Source of the DNA: Bradyrhizobium japonicum USDA 6
Lineage (GTDB): Bacteria > Pseudomonadota > Alphaproteobacteria > Rhizobiales > Xanthobacteraceae
Reading direction: 5' to 3'
Assembly: GCF_000284375.1 (NCBI RefSeq)
Contig: NC_017249.1
Coordinates: 9,045,001-9,109,000, forward strand
DNA length: 64,000 nucleotides
The notes under the pieces are model-generated. The model had not been told where the DNA came from, did not search any database, and saw nothing but the letters and a program-made list of their open reading frames with translations. A program made the position numbers and the translations under genes. This document shows, one piece after another, positions 52,630-61,409 of the stretch (the first letter of the stretch is position 1; each line of letters opens with the position of its first letter).

Positions 52630-54942
52630 TCACGCCACCAGCGCGGTCTCACCGTCCATGCCGCGCTGGGCGGCGAGCAGGCTGATGATCTCGGCATTGG
52701 GCCGGGCCTTGCTGAACAGAAAGCCTTGGCCCTCGTCGCAGCCCTCGGCGCGGAGGCAGCTCAGCTCGGCTTCGGTCTCGACGCCCTCGGCGGTGATGGT
52801 GACGCCAAGGCCTTTGCCGAGGCTGACGATGGAACGGATGATCGCCTGGGCCTCGCGATTGGCGCCGAGATCGCGCACGAAGGACTGGTCGATCTTGATC
52901 TTGTCGAACGGGAAGCTGCGCAGATAGCTGAGGCTGGAATAGCCGGTGCCGAAATCATCCATCGAGATGCGGACGCCGAGCGCGCGCAGCGCATGCAGCG
53001 TCGCCAGCACCTGCGCGCTCTTCTCCAGCAGCAGCGTCTCGGTGATCTCGAGCTCGAGCCGCCGCGCCGGCAGGCCGGAAAGTTTCAGCGCGTCCGTCAC
53101 CACCGAGAGCAGATTGCCGCTGCGGAACTGGAGCGGCGACAGATTGACGGCGACGCGCACATCGTCGGGCCAGGTTGCGGCGTCCAGGCACGCCCGGCGC
53201 AGCATCAGGCCGCCGAGCGGATTGATCAGCCCGGTTTCCTCGGCGACCGGAATGAACTCGGCCGGCGAGACCATGCCGCGCTCGGCGTGCGGCCAGCGGA
53301 CCAGCGCCTCGAAGCCGGTGATGCGGCCGCTCTGGAGGTCGATCAGCGGCTGGTAATAAGGGCGCAGCACGTCGTTCTGGATCGCGTCGCGCAGCTCGAC
53401 CTCGATCTTGCGCCGGCTCTGCGCCTTGGCGTCGAGCGCGGCCTCGAAGAACGCAAAGGTGCCGCGGGCATCGGCCTTGGCGCGCGACAGCGCCATGTCG
53501 GCGCTCTTGAGCAGTTTTTCGGAATCATCGCCGTCGCCGGGCGCCATCGCGATGCCGATGGAGGCGCCGATCACCACGGAATGGCCGTCGAGCAGGTAGG
53601 GATCGGCGATGGCTTCCTGCAGGCGCTTGGCCAGCATCACCGCGTCCTCGGGACGCGTCAGCCCGCTCTGCACGATCGCGAACTCGTCGGAGTTCAGCCG
53701 CGCCAGCGCGTCCTCCTCGCGCAAGGTCGAGCGCAGCCGCTTGGCGACGCCGCGCAGCAGCTTGTCGCCGACCGCGTGTCCCAGCGTGTCGTTGACCGCC
53801 TTGAAATTGTCCAGCCCCAGCATCAGCAGCGCGACCTTGTCGGAGCTGCGCCGCATATGCAGCAGCATCTCGTCCACCTGCTGGCGCAGAAGATTGCGGT
53901 TCGGCAGGCCGGTCAGCCCGTCATGCTGGGCCATGAAGGCGAGCCGCGCCTCGGCGCGCTTGCGTTCGGTGATGTCCATCAGTGCGAGCAGCACCGCGGG
54001 CCGATCGGCATAGGTCAATTCGCGGGAATAGATCGCAAGGTCGATCAGCGCGCCGTTGGCCTTGACGTGCTTCCAGGTGCGTGCGGCCTGCTCCTCGCTG
54101 GAGCGATCGGTGGTCCAGGGCGGCTCGCTGTCGAAAGCCTGCAACGAGCGGATCTTCAGCTTCTCGAACTCGGCACGGCTATAGCCGTAATGGGAAATCG
54201 CGGCGTCGTTGACGCCGAGGATGCGCTCGTCATCGAGCGCACAGACGATCATGGGGACGGGATTGCCGTCGAACAGCAGGCGGAACGAGGCCTCGCGCTG
54301 CTTCAACTCGGTGATGTCGACGCGCAGGCCGACCACGCCGCCGTCGTCGGTGAGCCGCTCGTCGATCAGGATGACGCGGCCGTCCGCGAGCATCTGCTCG
54401 TGGCGCGCGCCGGGCTGATAGAGCTTTTGCAGCCGCTCGGCGATCCACTCGTCCTCGTGGCCGGCAGCCTCGGGATAGTCGCCACGCGCGACGCCGATGC
54501 GCAGCGTGTCCTCGAGGCGCGCGCCTTCCTCGAACAGATCGGCGGTCTTGCTGTAGATCTCGGCGTATTTCCTGTTCCAGAGCACGTAACGGCCCTCGGC
54601 ATCGAGAAACACGATGCCCTGCGGCAGGAGGTCGATGGCCTGGCGCAGGCGCTCATGGGATTTGCGGGCCTCGGCAATCGCCGCCTCCGCCTCGGCGCGG
54701 CTGCGCAGGAGTTCGTCGCGTTCGGAAACGGGCCGAGGCGCGCGCGCGAAGCGCGGCTTGCGCGGCTGTCGGCCAGCCCGGGCGCGCACGCCTCCCTTTC
54801 GCTTTGTTGTTTTTCGAGACCCCAAACTCAACTCTTTACGTCCCAATCGCGCCCAGTGGCCGCAAGTTTTGGGGCAAGTGTCTGAAAAAAAGTAATCTTG
54901 GGCCGCTGGTCGGTCGGTCGCACGGTCTGGTGGCCGCAGCAA
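52630..54942 (-). CDS. PAS-GGDEF-EAL cyclic-di-GMP signalling protein, likely phosphodiesterase
   Basis: 770 residues from a TTG start; the true start is uncertain (a GTG at 54789 or other TTGs are possible), since the first ~75 residues are basic and low in structure. Two PAS domains follow (L-L-P-Q-G-I-V-F-L-D-A-E-G near 110; a second with N-P-V-P-M-I-V near 230). The GGDEF motif is replaced by N-S-D-E-F near 417, so diguanylate cyclase activity is doubtful. The EAL domain is intact (E-A-L near 544, I-T-E-T, D-D-F-G-T-G-Y-S-S, K-I-D-Q-S-F), so it should cleave c-di-GMP. No membrane helices. The PAS ligand is unknown. Confidence 0.9.
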   Translation of the reverse strand: MLRPPDRATDRPAAQDYFFSDTCPKTCGHWARLGRKELSLGSRKTTKRKGGVRARAGRQPRKPRFARAPRPVSERDELLRSRAEAEAAIAEARKSHERLRQAIDLLPQGIVFLDAEGRYVLWNRKYAEIYSKTADLFEEGARLEDTLRIGVARGDYPEAAGHEDEWIAERLQKLYQPGARHEQMLADGRVILIDERLTDDGGVVGLRVDITELKQREASFRLLFDGNPVPMIVCALDDERILGVNDAAISHYGYSRAEFEKLKIRSLQAFDSEPPWTTDRSSEEQAARTWKHVKANGALIDLAIYSRELTYADRPAVLLALMDITERKRAEARLAFMAQHDGLTGLPNRNLLRQQVDEMLLHMRRSSDKVALLMLGLDNFKAVNDTLGHAVGDKLLRGVAKRLRSTLREEDALARLNSDEFAIVQSGLTRPEDAVMLAKRLQEAIADPYLLDGHSVVIGASIGIAMAPGDGDDSEKLLKSADMALSRAKADARGTFAFFEAALDAKAQSRRKIEVELRDAIQNDVLRPYYQPLIDLQSGRITGFEALVRWPHAERGMVSPAEFIPVAEETGLINPLGGLMLRRACLDAATWPDDVRVAVNLSPLQFRSGNLLSVVTDALKLSGLPARRLELEITETLLLEKSAQVLATLHALRALGVRISMDDFGTGYSSLSYLRSFPFDKIKIDQSFVRDLGANREAQAIIRSIVSLGKGLGVTITAEGVETEAELSCLRAEGCDEGQGFLFSKARPNAEIISLLAAQRGMDGETALVA

Positions 54943-55256
54943 AGCAGCCCTTATTGCCGCTTTGCGCGGCGCGGCAGCGCCGCCGGGCGCGCCAAGCCCA
55001 TCACATCGTCGTCATCGGAGAACGCGATGACGCAAAATTGCGCGCTGCCTTGAATCATTTCCGAGATCGCGCGCCAATGCATGCAGAAGGCCGTGAGCAC
55101 GCATTCCACGCACGAATTTTGGTCAATGCACGAGAGGGTTATCGCACCGTTAAAAATTGGGCGGCCGCGCGCAGGGAACTGCGACTTTCGGACAATATTT
55201 CGGCCGAAGGACTGTTTCTTAACCCTGACGCCGCGTTGCGCTATAAGGATGACAGC
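54943..55256. other. Gene-free divergent region upstream of mepA and the EAL gene
   Basis: About 310 bases. A GC-rich inverted stretch (GCGCGGCGCGGCAGCGCCGCCGG-like, near 54965) lies on the left. The right half is less GC-rich and holds the mepA promoter region and AAGGA site. No gene is seen. Confidence 0.45.
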
Positions 55257-56201
55257 ATGAGTCCCCGCCGCCTCGCCCCTCTCCTGCTTGTCATGACGTT
55301 CCTGACCGCCGGCGCCGCGCTGGCCCAGGACAAGGGCAGCGTCAACCCAAAGCCGCTGCCGCCGCTCGCCAATCCAAACGATCCCAGCATCGGCGCCAAG
55401 GAGCTGTTCGCGCGAAAGCTACTGCCGTCGAAGGGAACGGCTCATGTCATCGGCTCCTACAGCAAGGGCTGTATCGGCGGCGCCATGCAGATGCCGCTCA
55501 ACGGCGACAATTGGCAGGTGATGCGGCTGTCGCGTAACCGCAATTACGGCCATCCCGACATGATCGCGCTGATCAAGCGGCTCGCGGCCAGAGCGCACAA
55601 GGACGCGGGATGGCCGGGCATTCTGGTCGGCGACATCGGCCAGCCGCGCGGCGGGCCGGCACTGTCGGGCCATGCCAGCCATCAAATTGGCCTGGATGCC
55701 GACATCTGGCTGACGCCGATGCCGGACCGTCGTTTGGCGCGCGAGGAGCGCGAGGACATGTCGGCGGTGATGATGGTGCGCGAGGACCGGCTCGACATCG
55801 ACCCCAAGGTGTTCACGCCTGGCCACGTGCTGGTGCTGCGCGACGCGGCGCAGGAGCCGGCGGTGCAGCGCATCTTCGTCAATCCCGCGATCAAGAAGGC
55901 GCTGTGCCGCGAGGCCAAGGGCGACCGCTCGTGGCTGTGGAAGATCCGGCCCTGGTGGGGCCACGACTATCACTTCCACATCCGCATGCGCTGCCCGGCG
56001 GGCTCGAGCGAATGCGAAGGCCAGTCGTCGCAATCCGAGGACGAAGGCTGCAAGCCGTCGGACCTCGCCTACTGGTTCAGTGACGACGTGCTGCATCCGA
56101 AGCCCCCGCCGGAGCCGCCGAAGCCAAAGCCGCCGATGACGCTGGCGCAGATGCCGGCAGCTTGCAAAGTCGTGCTGCACGCGGCGGATGCGAAGCCGTA
56201 G
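55257..56201 (+). CDS. mepA: Penicillin-insensitive murein endopeptidase
   Basis: 314 residues. AAGGA lies seven bases before the ATG. A signal peptide (L-A-P-L-L-L-V-M-T-F-L-T-A-G-A-A-L-A-Q) exports it. The M74 zinc peptidase motifs are complete: H-A-S-H-Q-I-G-L-D-A-D-I-W near 140-155 and H-D-Y-H-F-H-I-R near 240. It cuts D-Ala to meso-DAP cross-links in peptidoglycan during wall growth. The C-terminal tail is Pro-rich (P-K-P-P-P-E-P-P-K-P-K-P-P) and ends with a short segment containing one Cys. Confidence 0.95.
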   Translation: MSPRRLAPLLLVMTFLTAGAALAQDKGSVNPKPLPPLANPNDPSIGAKELFARKLLPSKGTAHVIGSYSKGCIGGAMQMPLNGDNWQVMRLSRNRNYGHPDMIALIKRLAARAHKDAGWPGILVGDIGQPRGGPALSGHASHQIGLDADIWLTPMPDRRLAREEREDMSAVMMVREDRLDIDPKVFTPGHVLVLRDAAQEPAVQRIFVNPAIKKALCREAKGDRSWLWKIRPWWGHDYHFHIRMRCPAGSSECEGQSSQSEDEGCKPSDLAYWFSDDVLHPKPPPEPPKPKPPMTLAQMPAACKVVLHAADAKP

Positions 56202-56224
56202 GGCAAGCTGCCGCCGCACGACCG

Positions 56225-56367
56225 CTGTCGTCCCCGGCGAAGCGAACCCGGGACCCATAGCCACAGGAGTGGTTGTGGCGCGAGCCGGCAACTCCGAATC
56301 GTCGTCAAATTCCTGCCTGTGGCTATGGATCCCGGGCTCGCGCTACGCGCGCCCCGGGATGACGAAC
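56225..56367. repeat. Palindromic intergenic repeat pair
   Basis: The left segment reads CCCGGGACCCATAGCCACAG (56248-56267) and the right reads CCTGTGGCTATGGATCCCGG (56318-56337). The two are near-perfect complements (one extra base), ~50 bases apart, with GTCGTCCCCGG before and CCCCGGGATGACGA after them giving an outer pair. This is a rhizobial intergenic palindrome like those at 51150 and 6406. Confidence 0.8.
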
Positions 56368-56515
56368 TAGTTGGTTGGTTCGCGCCGCCCAAATGCGCTA
56401 GGATCGCCTTGCCGCGCGGCCGTAAGCCCGCGGCATCCCGGGATGCGCACCCCGCCGTTCGACAAGCCTGACCGCGAGCCCCGCGTCTTTCGCGTGGCCA
56501 ACGATGAGATTTGAC

Positions 56516-57019
56516 ATGCGCGTCCTCACCTTCCTCGCTGCGCTTTCGCTCAGTGCGACCACCGCTCTCGCCGCCGAGGAGCCGAGCGGCTGCGACAAGT
56601 TCAAATGGCCGATCGAGCGTGAGCGCGCCGCGCTCACCGCGCCGGACCGCGCGAAGCTCGTCTCGGGGAGCGAGCAGGCGGCGTTGCCGTCGTCGGCCAT
56701 CACGCTGGGGCTGGTTGCGCCCGCGGAGGCAAAGCTGCCGACGCCGCCGGAGCGGGCGCCGAAGGACGGCACCTTCGCGGGCTTCACCAGCATCAAGGCA
56801 CCGAAGGCCGGGCTCTACACGGTCAGCCTGTCCTCCGGAGCCTGGGTCGACGTGGTCCAGGACGGGCATTTCCTCAAGCCCGTGGCCTTCAGCGGCGCGA
56901 CCGATTGCGACGGCATCCGCAAGACCATGAAATACGAGCTGTCGGCGCAGCCCTTCGTGGTCCAGATCAGCGGCGCCAAGGACAATTCGCTGTCGATCGC
57001 GATCCTGCCGGTCCAATAA
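56516..57019 (+). CDS. Secreted hypothetical protein
   Basis: 167 residues. A signal peptide (M-R-V-L-T-F-L-A-A-L-S-L-S-A-T-T-A-L-A-A) is followed by a mature domain with two cysteines (G-C-D-K-F-K-W-P near the start and A-T-D-C-D-G late). The last 70 residues form alternating strands (G-L-Y-T-V-S-L-S-S-G-A-W-V-D-V-V) and end V-V-Q-I-S-G-A-K-D-N-S-L-S-I-A-I-L-P. A periplasmic beta-rich protein is likely; I do not recognise the family. An ATG four codons upstream is possible. Confidence 0.65.
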   Translation: MRVLTFLAALSLSATTALAAEEPSGCDKFKWPIERERAALTAPDRAKLVSGSEQAALPSSAITLGLVAPAEAKLPTPPERAPKDGTFAGFTSIKAPKAGLYTVSLSSGAWVDVVQDGHFLKPVAFSGATDCDGIRKTMKYELSAQPFVVQISGAKDNSLSIAILPVQ

Positions 57020-57209
57020 GTCGCTTGGTTGGACAAACGGCCGCCTTTGACCTGAGGGCTTAGCCTGCTATCTTCGCACCTGCGATATCCCCGCCGGCCG
57101 TAAGCCGTTGCGGGGACACGTGGAACAGCGCTTCCGCCCGTCGCACGGCCTGACCCACCCAACGCAGTTGCGCGTGCGATTTGCGCGCGAGCTCGCACGG
57201 AGCGCATCC

Positions 57210-57995
57210 ATGATTCGTATTGCAGGACTTTTCACCGCTTTCGTCATCCTCGCGGGCGCGATCCTCTCGCCTGCCGCCGCCGAGGACAAGACCATAACCG
57301 TGTTCGCCGCCGCCTCGATGAAGAACGCGCTGGATGAGATCGACGCCGCCTATACCGCCAAGACCGGCGTCAAATTCAGCGTCAGTTATGCCGCGAGCTC
57401 GGTGCTCGCCAAGCAGATCGAGCAGGGCGCGCCGGCCGACGTGTTCGTCTCCGCCGACACCGACTGGATGGACTACGCCATCTCCAAGAAGACCATCAAC
57501 GAACCGACCCGCGTCAATTTGCTCGGCAACAGCATCGTGCTGATCGCGCCGAAGGACTCCAAGATCGACAACGTCACGATCGCGCAGGGTTTTGACCTCG
57601 CCAAGCTCGCCGGCGACGGCAAGATCGCGACCGGCGACGTCAAGTCGGTGCCGGTCGGCAAATACGCCAAGGCGGCGCTGGAGAAGCTTGGCGCCTGGCA
57701 GGCCGCCGAGCCGAAATTCGCGATGGCCGAGAGCGTTCGCGCCGCGCTGACGCTGGTGGCCCGCGGCGAAGCCAATCTCGGCATCGTCTATTCCACCGAC
57801 GCCAAGGTCGAGCCGGGCGTGAAGATCGTCGGCACCTTCCCGGCGGACTCGCATCCCGCGATCATCTATCCCGTCGCCGCGACCACGACCGCGAAGCCCG
57901 AGATCAACGACTATCTCGCCTTCCTGCGCTCGACCGCTGCCAAGACCATTCTTGAAAAATACGGCTTCAAGTTCCTGGTTAGCCCGACAACCTGA
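57210..57995 (+). CDS. modA: Molybdate ABC transporter, binding protein
   Basis: 261 residues from the ATG at 57210, with GGAG close upstream and a signal peptide to A-A-A-E-D. The mature protein has the molybdate-binding signature F-A-A-A-S-M-K-N-A-L and S-Y-A-A-S-S-V-L-A-K-Q-I-E-Q-G-A-P-A-D-V-F-V-S-A-D. It captures molybdate (or tungstate) in the periplasm and delivers it to ModB. The next gene, modB, starts six bases after the stop. No recognisable modE operator was seen upstream. Confidence 0.95.
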   Translation: MIRIAGLFTAFVILAGAILSPAAAEDKTITVFAAASMKNALDEIDAAYTAKTGVKFSVSYAASSVLAKQIEQGAPADVFVSADTDWMDYAISKKTINEPTRVNLLGNSIVLIAPKDSKIDNVTIAQGFDLAKLAGDGKIATGDVKSVPVGKYAKAALEKLGAWQAAEPKFAMAESVRAALTLVARGEANLGIVYSTDAKVEPGVKIVGTFPADSHPAIIYPVAATTTAKPEINDYLAFLRSTAAKTILEKYGFKFLVSPTT

Positions 57996-58001
57996 TTTTT
58001 C

Positions 58002-58697
58002 GTGCTCGACATCTCTCCCGCCGAATGGACGGCGATCCTGCTCTCGCTCAGGGTCGCCGTCATCGCGACGCTGGTGGCAACCCCGTTCGGCATTGCGCTG
58101 GCATGGCTGCTCGCGCGCAAGGATTTTTGGGGCAAGTCGGTGCTCGATGCCGTCGTGCATCTGCCGCTGGTTCTTCCGCCTGTCGTCACCGGCTATCTGC
58201 TGCTGCTTACCTTCGGCCGCAAGGGACTCGTCGGTGGCTTCCTCGCCGACTACCTCGGCATCGTCTTCGCGTTCCGCTGGACCGGGGCGGCGCTCGCCTG
58301 CGGCGTGATGTCGTTTCCGCTATTGGTGCGCCCGATGCGGCTGTCGATAGAGGCGATCGACCGCCGGCTCGAGCAGGCGGCTGAGACGCTGGGCGCGGCG
58401 CCCTGGAAAGTGTTCTTCACGGTGACGCTACCGCTGGCGCTGCCCGGCGTGCTCGCCGGCATGGTGCTGGGCTTTGCCAAGGCGATCGGCGAGTTCGGCG
58501 CGACCATCACCTTCGTCTCCAACATTCCCGGCGAAACCCAGACGATTTCCTCGGCGATCTATTCGCTGATCCAGACGCCCGATGGCGACGCGGCCGCGGG
58601 GCGACTCGTGATCATCTCGATCGTGCTCGCGCTCGGCGCGCTGATCGCCGCCGAATGGTTCGCCCGCCGCGCCACACAGCGCCTGCACGGGAACTGA
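58002..58697 (+). CDS. modB: Molybdate ABC transporter permease
   Basis: 231 residues with five or six membrane helices. It starts with GTG at 58002, six bases after modA. The cytoplasmic loop E-Q-A-A-E-T-L-G-A-A-P-W-K-V-F-F-T-V-T-L-P couples it to the ATPase. It forms a homodimer channel. The modC ATG comes two bases after its stop, so the three genes form one operon. Confidence 0.95.
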   Translation: MLDISPAEWTAILLSLRVAVIATLVATPFGIALAWLLARKDFWGKSVLDAVVHLPLVLPPVVTGYLLLLTFGRKGLVGGFLADYLGIVFAFRWTGAALACGVMSFPLLVRPMRLSIEAIDRRLEQAAETLGAAPWKVFFTVTLPLALPGVLAGMVLGFAKAIGEFGATITFVSNIPGETQTISSAIYSLIQTPDGDAAAGRLVIISIVLALGALIAAEWFARRATQRLHGN

Positions 58698-58699
58698 CC

Positions 58700-59362
58700 A
58701 TGCTGCGCGTCGACATCGAAAAGCAGCTCGGCGAATTCTCGCTCTCCGCAACCTTCACCAGCGAAGGCCGCGTCATCGGTCTGTTCGGCGCGTCGGGCGC
58801 CGGCAAGAGCTCGCTGGTCAACATGATCGCGGGCCTGCTGCGGCCCGACCGCGGCACTATCGTGATCGACGGCGAGACCGTCGACGACACCGCGGACGGC
58901 ATTCATGTGCCGACCTGGCGCCGCCGCATCGGCTACGTGTTCCAGGACGCGCGGCTGTTTCCGCATCTCAACGTCGCGCAGAATCTCGACTACGGCCGGC
59001 GGATGAACGGCCTCACGCCCGATCCGGCCCAGCACAAGCGCATCATCGAGCTGCTCGACATCGGCGCGCTTCTTGATCGCCGTCCAGGAAAGCTCTCCGG
59101 CGGCGAACGCCAGCGCGTGGCGCTCGGGCGCGCGCTGCTGTCGAGGCCGCGCCTGCTGCTGCTCGACGAGCCGCTCGGGGCGCTCGACGAGGGCCGCAAG
59201 CTGGAGATCCTGCCCTATCTGGTGCGGCTGCGCGACGAGGCCAATGTCCCCATGGTCTATGTCAGCCACGACGTCGCCGAGCTGCGCCAGCTCGCGACGC
59301 AGATCGTGATGCTGAAGCAGGGGCGGGTGACGTCGTTCGGCGGGGTGAAGGTGTTGACGTAG
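58700..59362 (+). CDS. modC: Molybdate ABC transporter ATPase, short form
   Basis: 220 residues, about 130 fewer than classic ModC because it stops after the nucleotide-binding domain and lacks the C-terminal molybdate-binding (MOBE/TOBE) domain. Walker A is G-A-S-G-A-G-K-S-S, the signature is L-S-G-G-E-R-Q-R-V, Walker B is L-L-L-L-D-E-P-L-G-A-L-D, and the switch His is in S-H-D-V-A-E-L. It powers uptake of molybdate for nitrogenase, nitrate reductase and other molybdoenzymes. Confidence 0.93.
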   Translation: MLRVDIEKQLGEFSLSATFTSEGRVIGLFGASGAGKSSLVNMIAGLLRPDRGTIVIDGETVDDTADGIHVPTWRRRIGYVFQDARLFPHLNVAQNLDYGRRMNGLTPDPAQHKRIIELLDIGALLDRRPGKLSGGERQRVALGRALLSRPRLLLLDEPLGALDEGRKLEILPYLVRLRDEANVPMVYVSHDVAELRQLATQIVMLKQGRVTSFGGVKVLT

Positions 59363-59405
59363 CGGTTGTAGCCCACTCCCGTCATTGCGAGCGCAGAGCG
59401 CGGCG

Positions 59406-61199
59406 CTAAACCCCCGCCACCGACGTCCACAAATCCGCGAGCTTGCGCCGCAGCGCTTGCCGGCGCGTCAGCAGCGCGGGCGTTTCCTCGTCCTCCGGCA
59501 GGCGGAGGCCGACGACGTTGACGCGGCCGCCGGAGATGCTGCGCGCGACCAGCACGATCTCGTCCAGCGGCAGCTCGGCGCCCTCCTTCGGCGCGCGGTC
59601 GAGGTGGACGTCGAAATAGTCGGCGAGGGTCAGCTTGCCGTCATCCTCGCCGACTTTCACGCCGTAGATCTCGGCAAGCTCGGCCAGCGTGTGTTCGCCC
59701 GAGACCATGAAGTCGCCGAGCAAATGCGGATCCGGCGCCGAGCTCGGCTGCATGTCGACGAAGAAGCGGTCGAGCGACTCGGCCTTTTCCGGCGGGGCCA
59801 GCAGATAGATGTAGTCGCCAGGCGCGATCGGCTCGGCTTCCGTCGGGGTCAAGATGTTCTCGTTGCGGATCACCAGCGTCGGCTTGGACCAGGACGGGAT
59901 CAGACCGCGGCGGAAGTACAGGCTCTTGGGCCGCACCGGATAGCCGACGAGCTGCTGCTCGAGCTGACCGGGCAGATCCAGCTCGACACGGCGCGGACCA
60001 CGCTCGGCGCGCGGCAGCGCCACGTGCAGCTTGCGCGCAGCGGGCGCCAGCGTCCAGCCCTGCAGCAGGAGCGAGATGATGACGACGACGAAGGCGACGT
60101 CGAAATAGAGATAGGCCTTCGACAGGCCGACCAGCATCGGGATCGACGCCAGGAAGATCGCGACCGCGCCGCGCAGGCCGGTCCAGGCGATGAAGATCTT
60201 CTCGCGCCAGTTGAAGCGGAACGGCGCCAGGCACACGAACACCGCGACCGGCCGCGCGACCAGCATCAGGACGAATGCGACGGCGACCGCCGGCAACGCG
60301 CTGGCGCCGAGCCGGCTCGGCGAAACCAGCAGACCCAGCAGCACGAACATCACGATCTGCGCCAGCCAGGTCGCGGCATCCAGGAACGCCATCACGGAAT
60401 TATGCGCGCGGGTCGGGCGGTTGCCGATGATGATGCCGGCGAGATAGACCGCGAGGAATCCGGAGGCGTGCATGATCTGCGAGCCGCCGAAGATCACGAG
60501 CGCGCCGGTGGTCACGAACGGCGCATGCAGGCCCTGCGGCAGCGCAACATGGTTGAGCGCGACGACGACGAGGCGTCCGCCGACCACGCCGACGACGGCG
60601 CCCAGCACCGCTTCCTGGATGAACTCCATCGCCACGTGGCCCGCGGAGCTCGATCCCAGCGAGATGTATTCGACCAGCATCAGGGTGAGGAAGATCGCGA
60701 AGGGATCGTTGGTGCCGGATTCGGCCTCCAGCGTCGCGCCGACGCGCGGGCGCAGACGCAGGCCCTGGGTGTGCACCAGCAGGAACACTGCCGCCGCGTC
60801 GGTCGAGGCCACGACGGCACCGACCAGCAGCGATTCCGTCCAGTTGAGGTCGAGCGCGTATTTGGCGAACGGCGCCGTGATCAGCGCGGTCAGAAGCACC
60901 CCGACGGTCGCGAGCACGACGGAGGGCGCGAGCACGGTGCGGATGCTGGCAAAGCGCGTCTTCAGGCCGCCGTCGAACAGGATCAGGGCGAGCGCCACCG
61001 AGCCGACCAGATAGGTGGTGCGGACGTCGTCGAACTGCAGCTGCCCGGGGCCGGAATCGCCCGCGAGCATGCCGATGGCGAGGAAGACGAGCAGCAGGGG
61101 CGCGCCGAAGCGCAGAGCAAGCAGGCTCGACAGGATACCGGCCATGACGAGGACGGCGCCGAGCAATATGGCGAGGCTGACAGAGTCGAGGGAAGCCAT
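59406..61199 (-). CDS. Potassium/proton antiporter, CvrA/NhaP2 type
   Basis: 597 residues from the ATG at 61199 (M-A-S-L-D-S-V-S-L-A-I-L-L-G), chosen because the first helix begins there; longer starts exist. About twelve helices of the CPA1 family occupy residues 1-390, with the acidic pocket around V-V-A-S-T-D-A-A-A-V-F and E-S-G-T-N-D-P-F. The C-terminal ~200 residues contain a TrkA-C/RCK-like domain (I-A-P-G-D-Y-I-Y-L-L-A-P-P) and a CorC/HlyC-like end. It exports K+ or Na+ for H+, useful at high pH or salt. Convergent with modC, divergent from the MscS channel. Confidence 0.93.
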   Translation of the reverse strand: MASLDSVSLAILLGAVLVMAGILSSLLALRFGAPLLLVFLAIGMLAGDSGPGQLQFDDVRTTYLVGSVALALILFDGGLKTRFASIRTVLAPSVVLATVGVLLTALITAPFAKYALDLNWTESLLVGAVVASTDAAAVFLLVHTQGLRLRPRVGATLEAESGTNDPFAIFLTLMLVEYISLGSSSAGHVAMEFIQEAVLGAVVGVVGGRLVVVALNHVALPQGLHAPFVTTGALVIFGGSQIMHASGFLAVYLAGIIIGNRPTRAHNSVMAFLDAATWLAQIVMFVLLGLLVSPSRLGASALPAVAVAFVLMLVARPVAVFVCLAPFRFNWREKIFIAWTGLRGAVAIFLASIPMLVGLSKAYLYFDVAFVVVIISLLLQGWTLAPAARKLHVALPRAERGPRRVELDLPGQLEQQLVGYPVRPKSLYFRRGLIPSWSKPTLVIRNENILTPTEAEPIAPGDYIYLLAPPEKAESLDRFFVDMQPSSAPDPHLLGDFMVSGEHTLAELAEIYGVKVGEDDGKLTLADYFDVHLDRAPKEGAELPLDEIVLVARSISGGRVNVVGLRLPEDEETPALLTRRQALRRKLADLWTSVAGV

Positions 61200-61409
61200 C
61201 CACCTTCCGGGTACAAATCGCTGGAATTGCATCCTTATCGTCGGCAGACTCCCACGCCAACCCATTTTCTCCCGCTCGCGGCAATCTGCCCGTATTTTGC
61301 GGCCTTAACGCGCTTCACTTGGCGGTGTATCGATGGCCCGGCGGCGCCCTTTGTGGGATTCGGCGGCGCCCTCGAATCAAATCCTCCCGCCTGCTTGCCA
61401 ACGAGACCG

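Noticed and set aside
52498..54885. 795-codon plus-strand frame opposite the EAL gene
   Set aside because: Antisense shadow; the minus strand has PAS, GGDEF-like and EAL signatures.
59385..61409. Open reading frame running from 59385 into the MscS gene, giving a 1113-residue protein
   Set aside because: The first ~675 codons are exactly opposite the antiporter gene and have an Arg/Gln/Asp-rich composition typical of antisense GC-rich frames. The MscS family begins at 61410.
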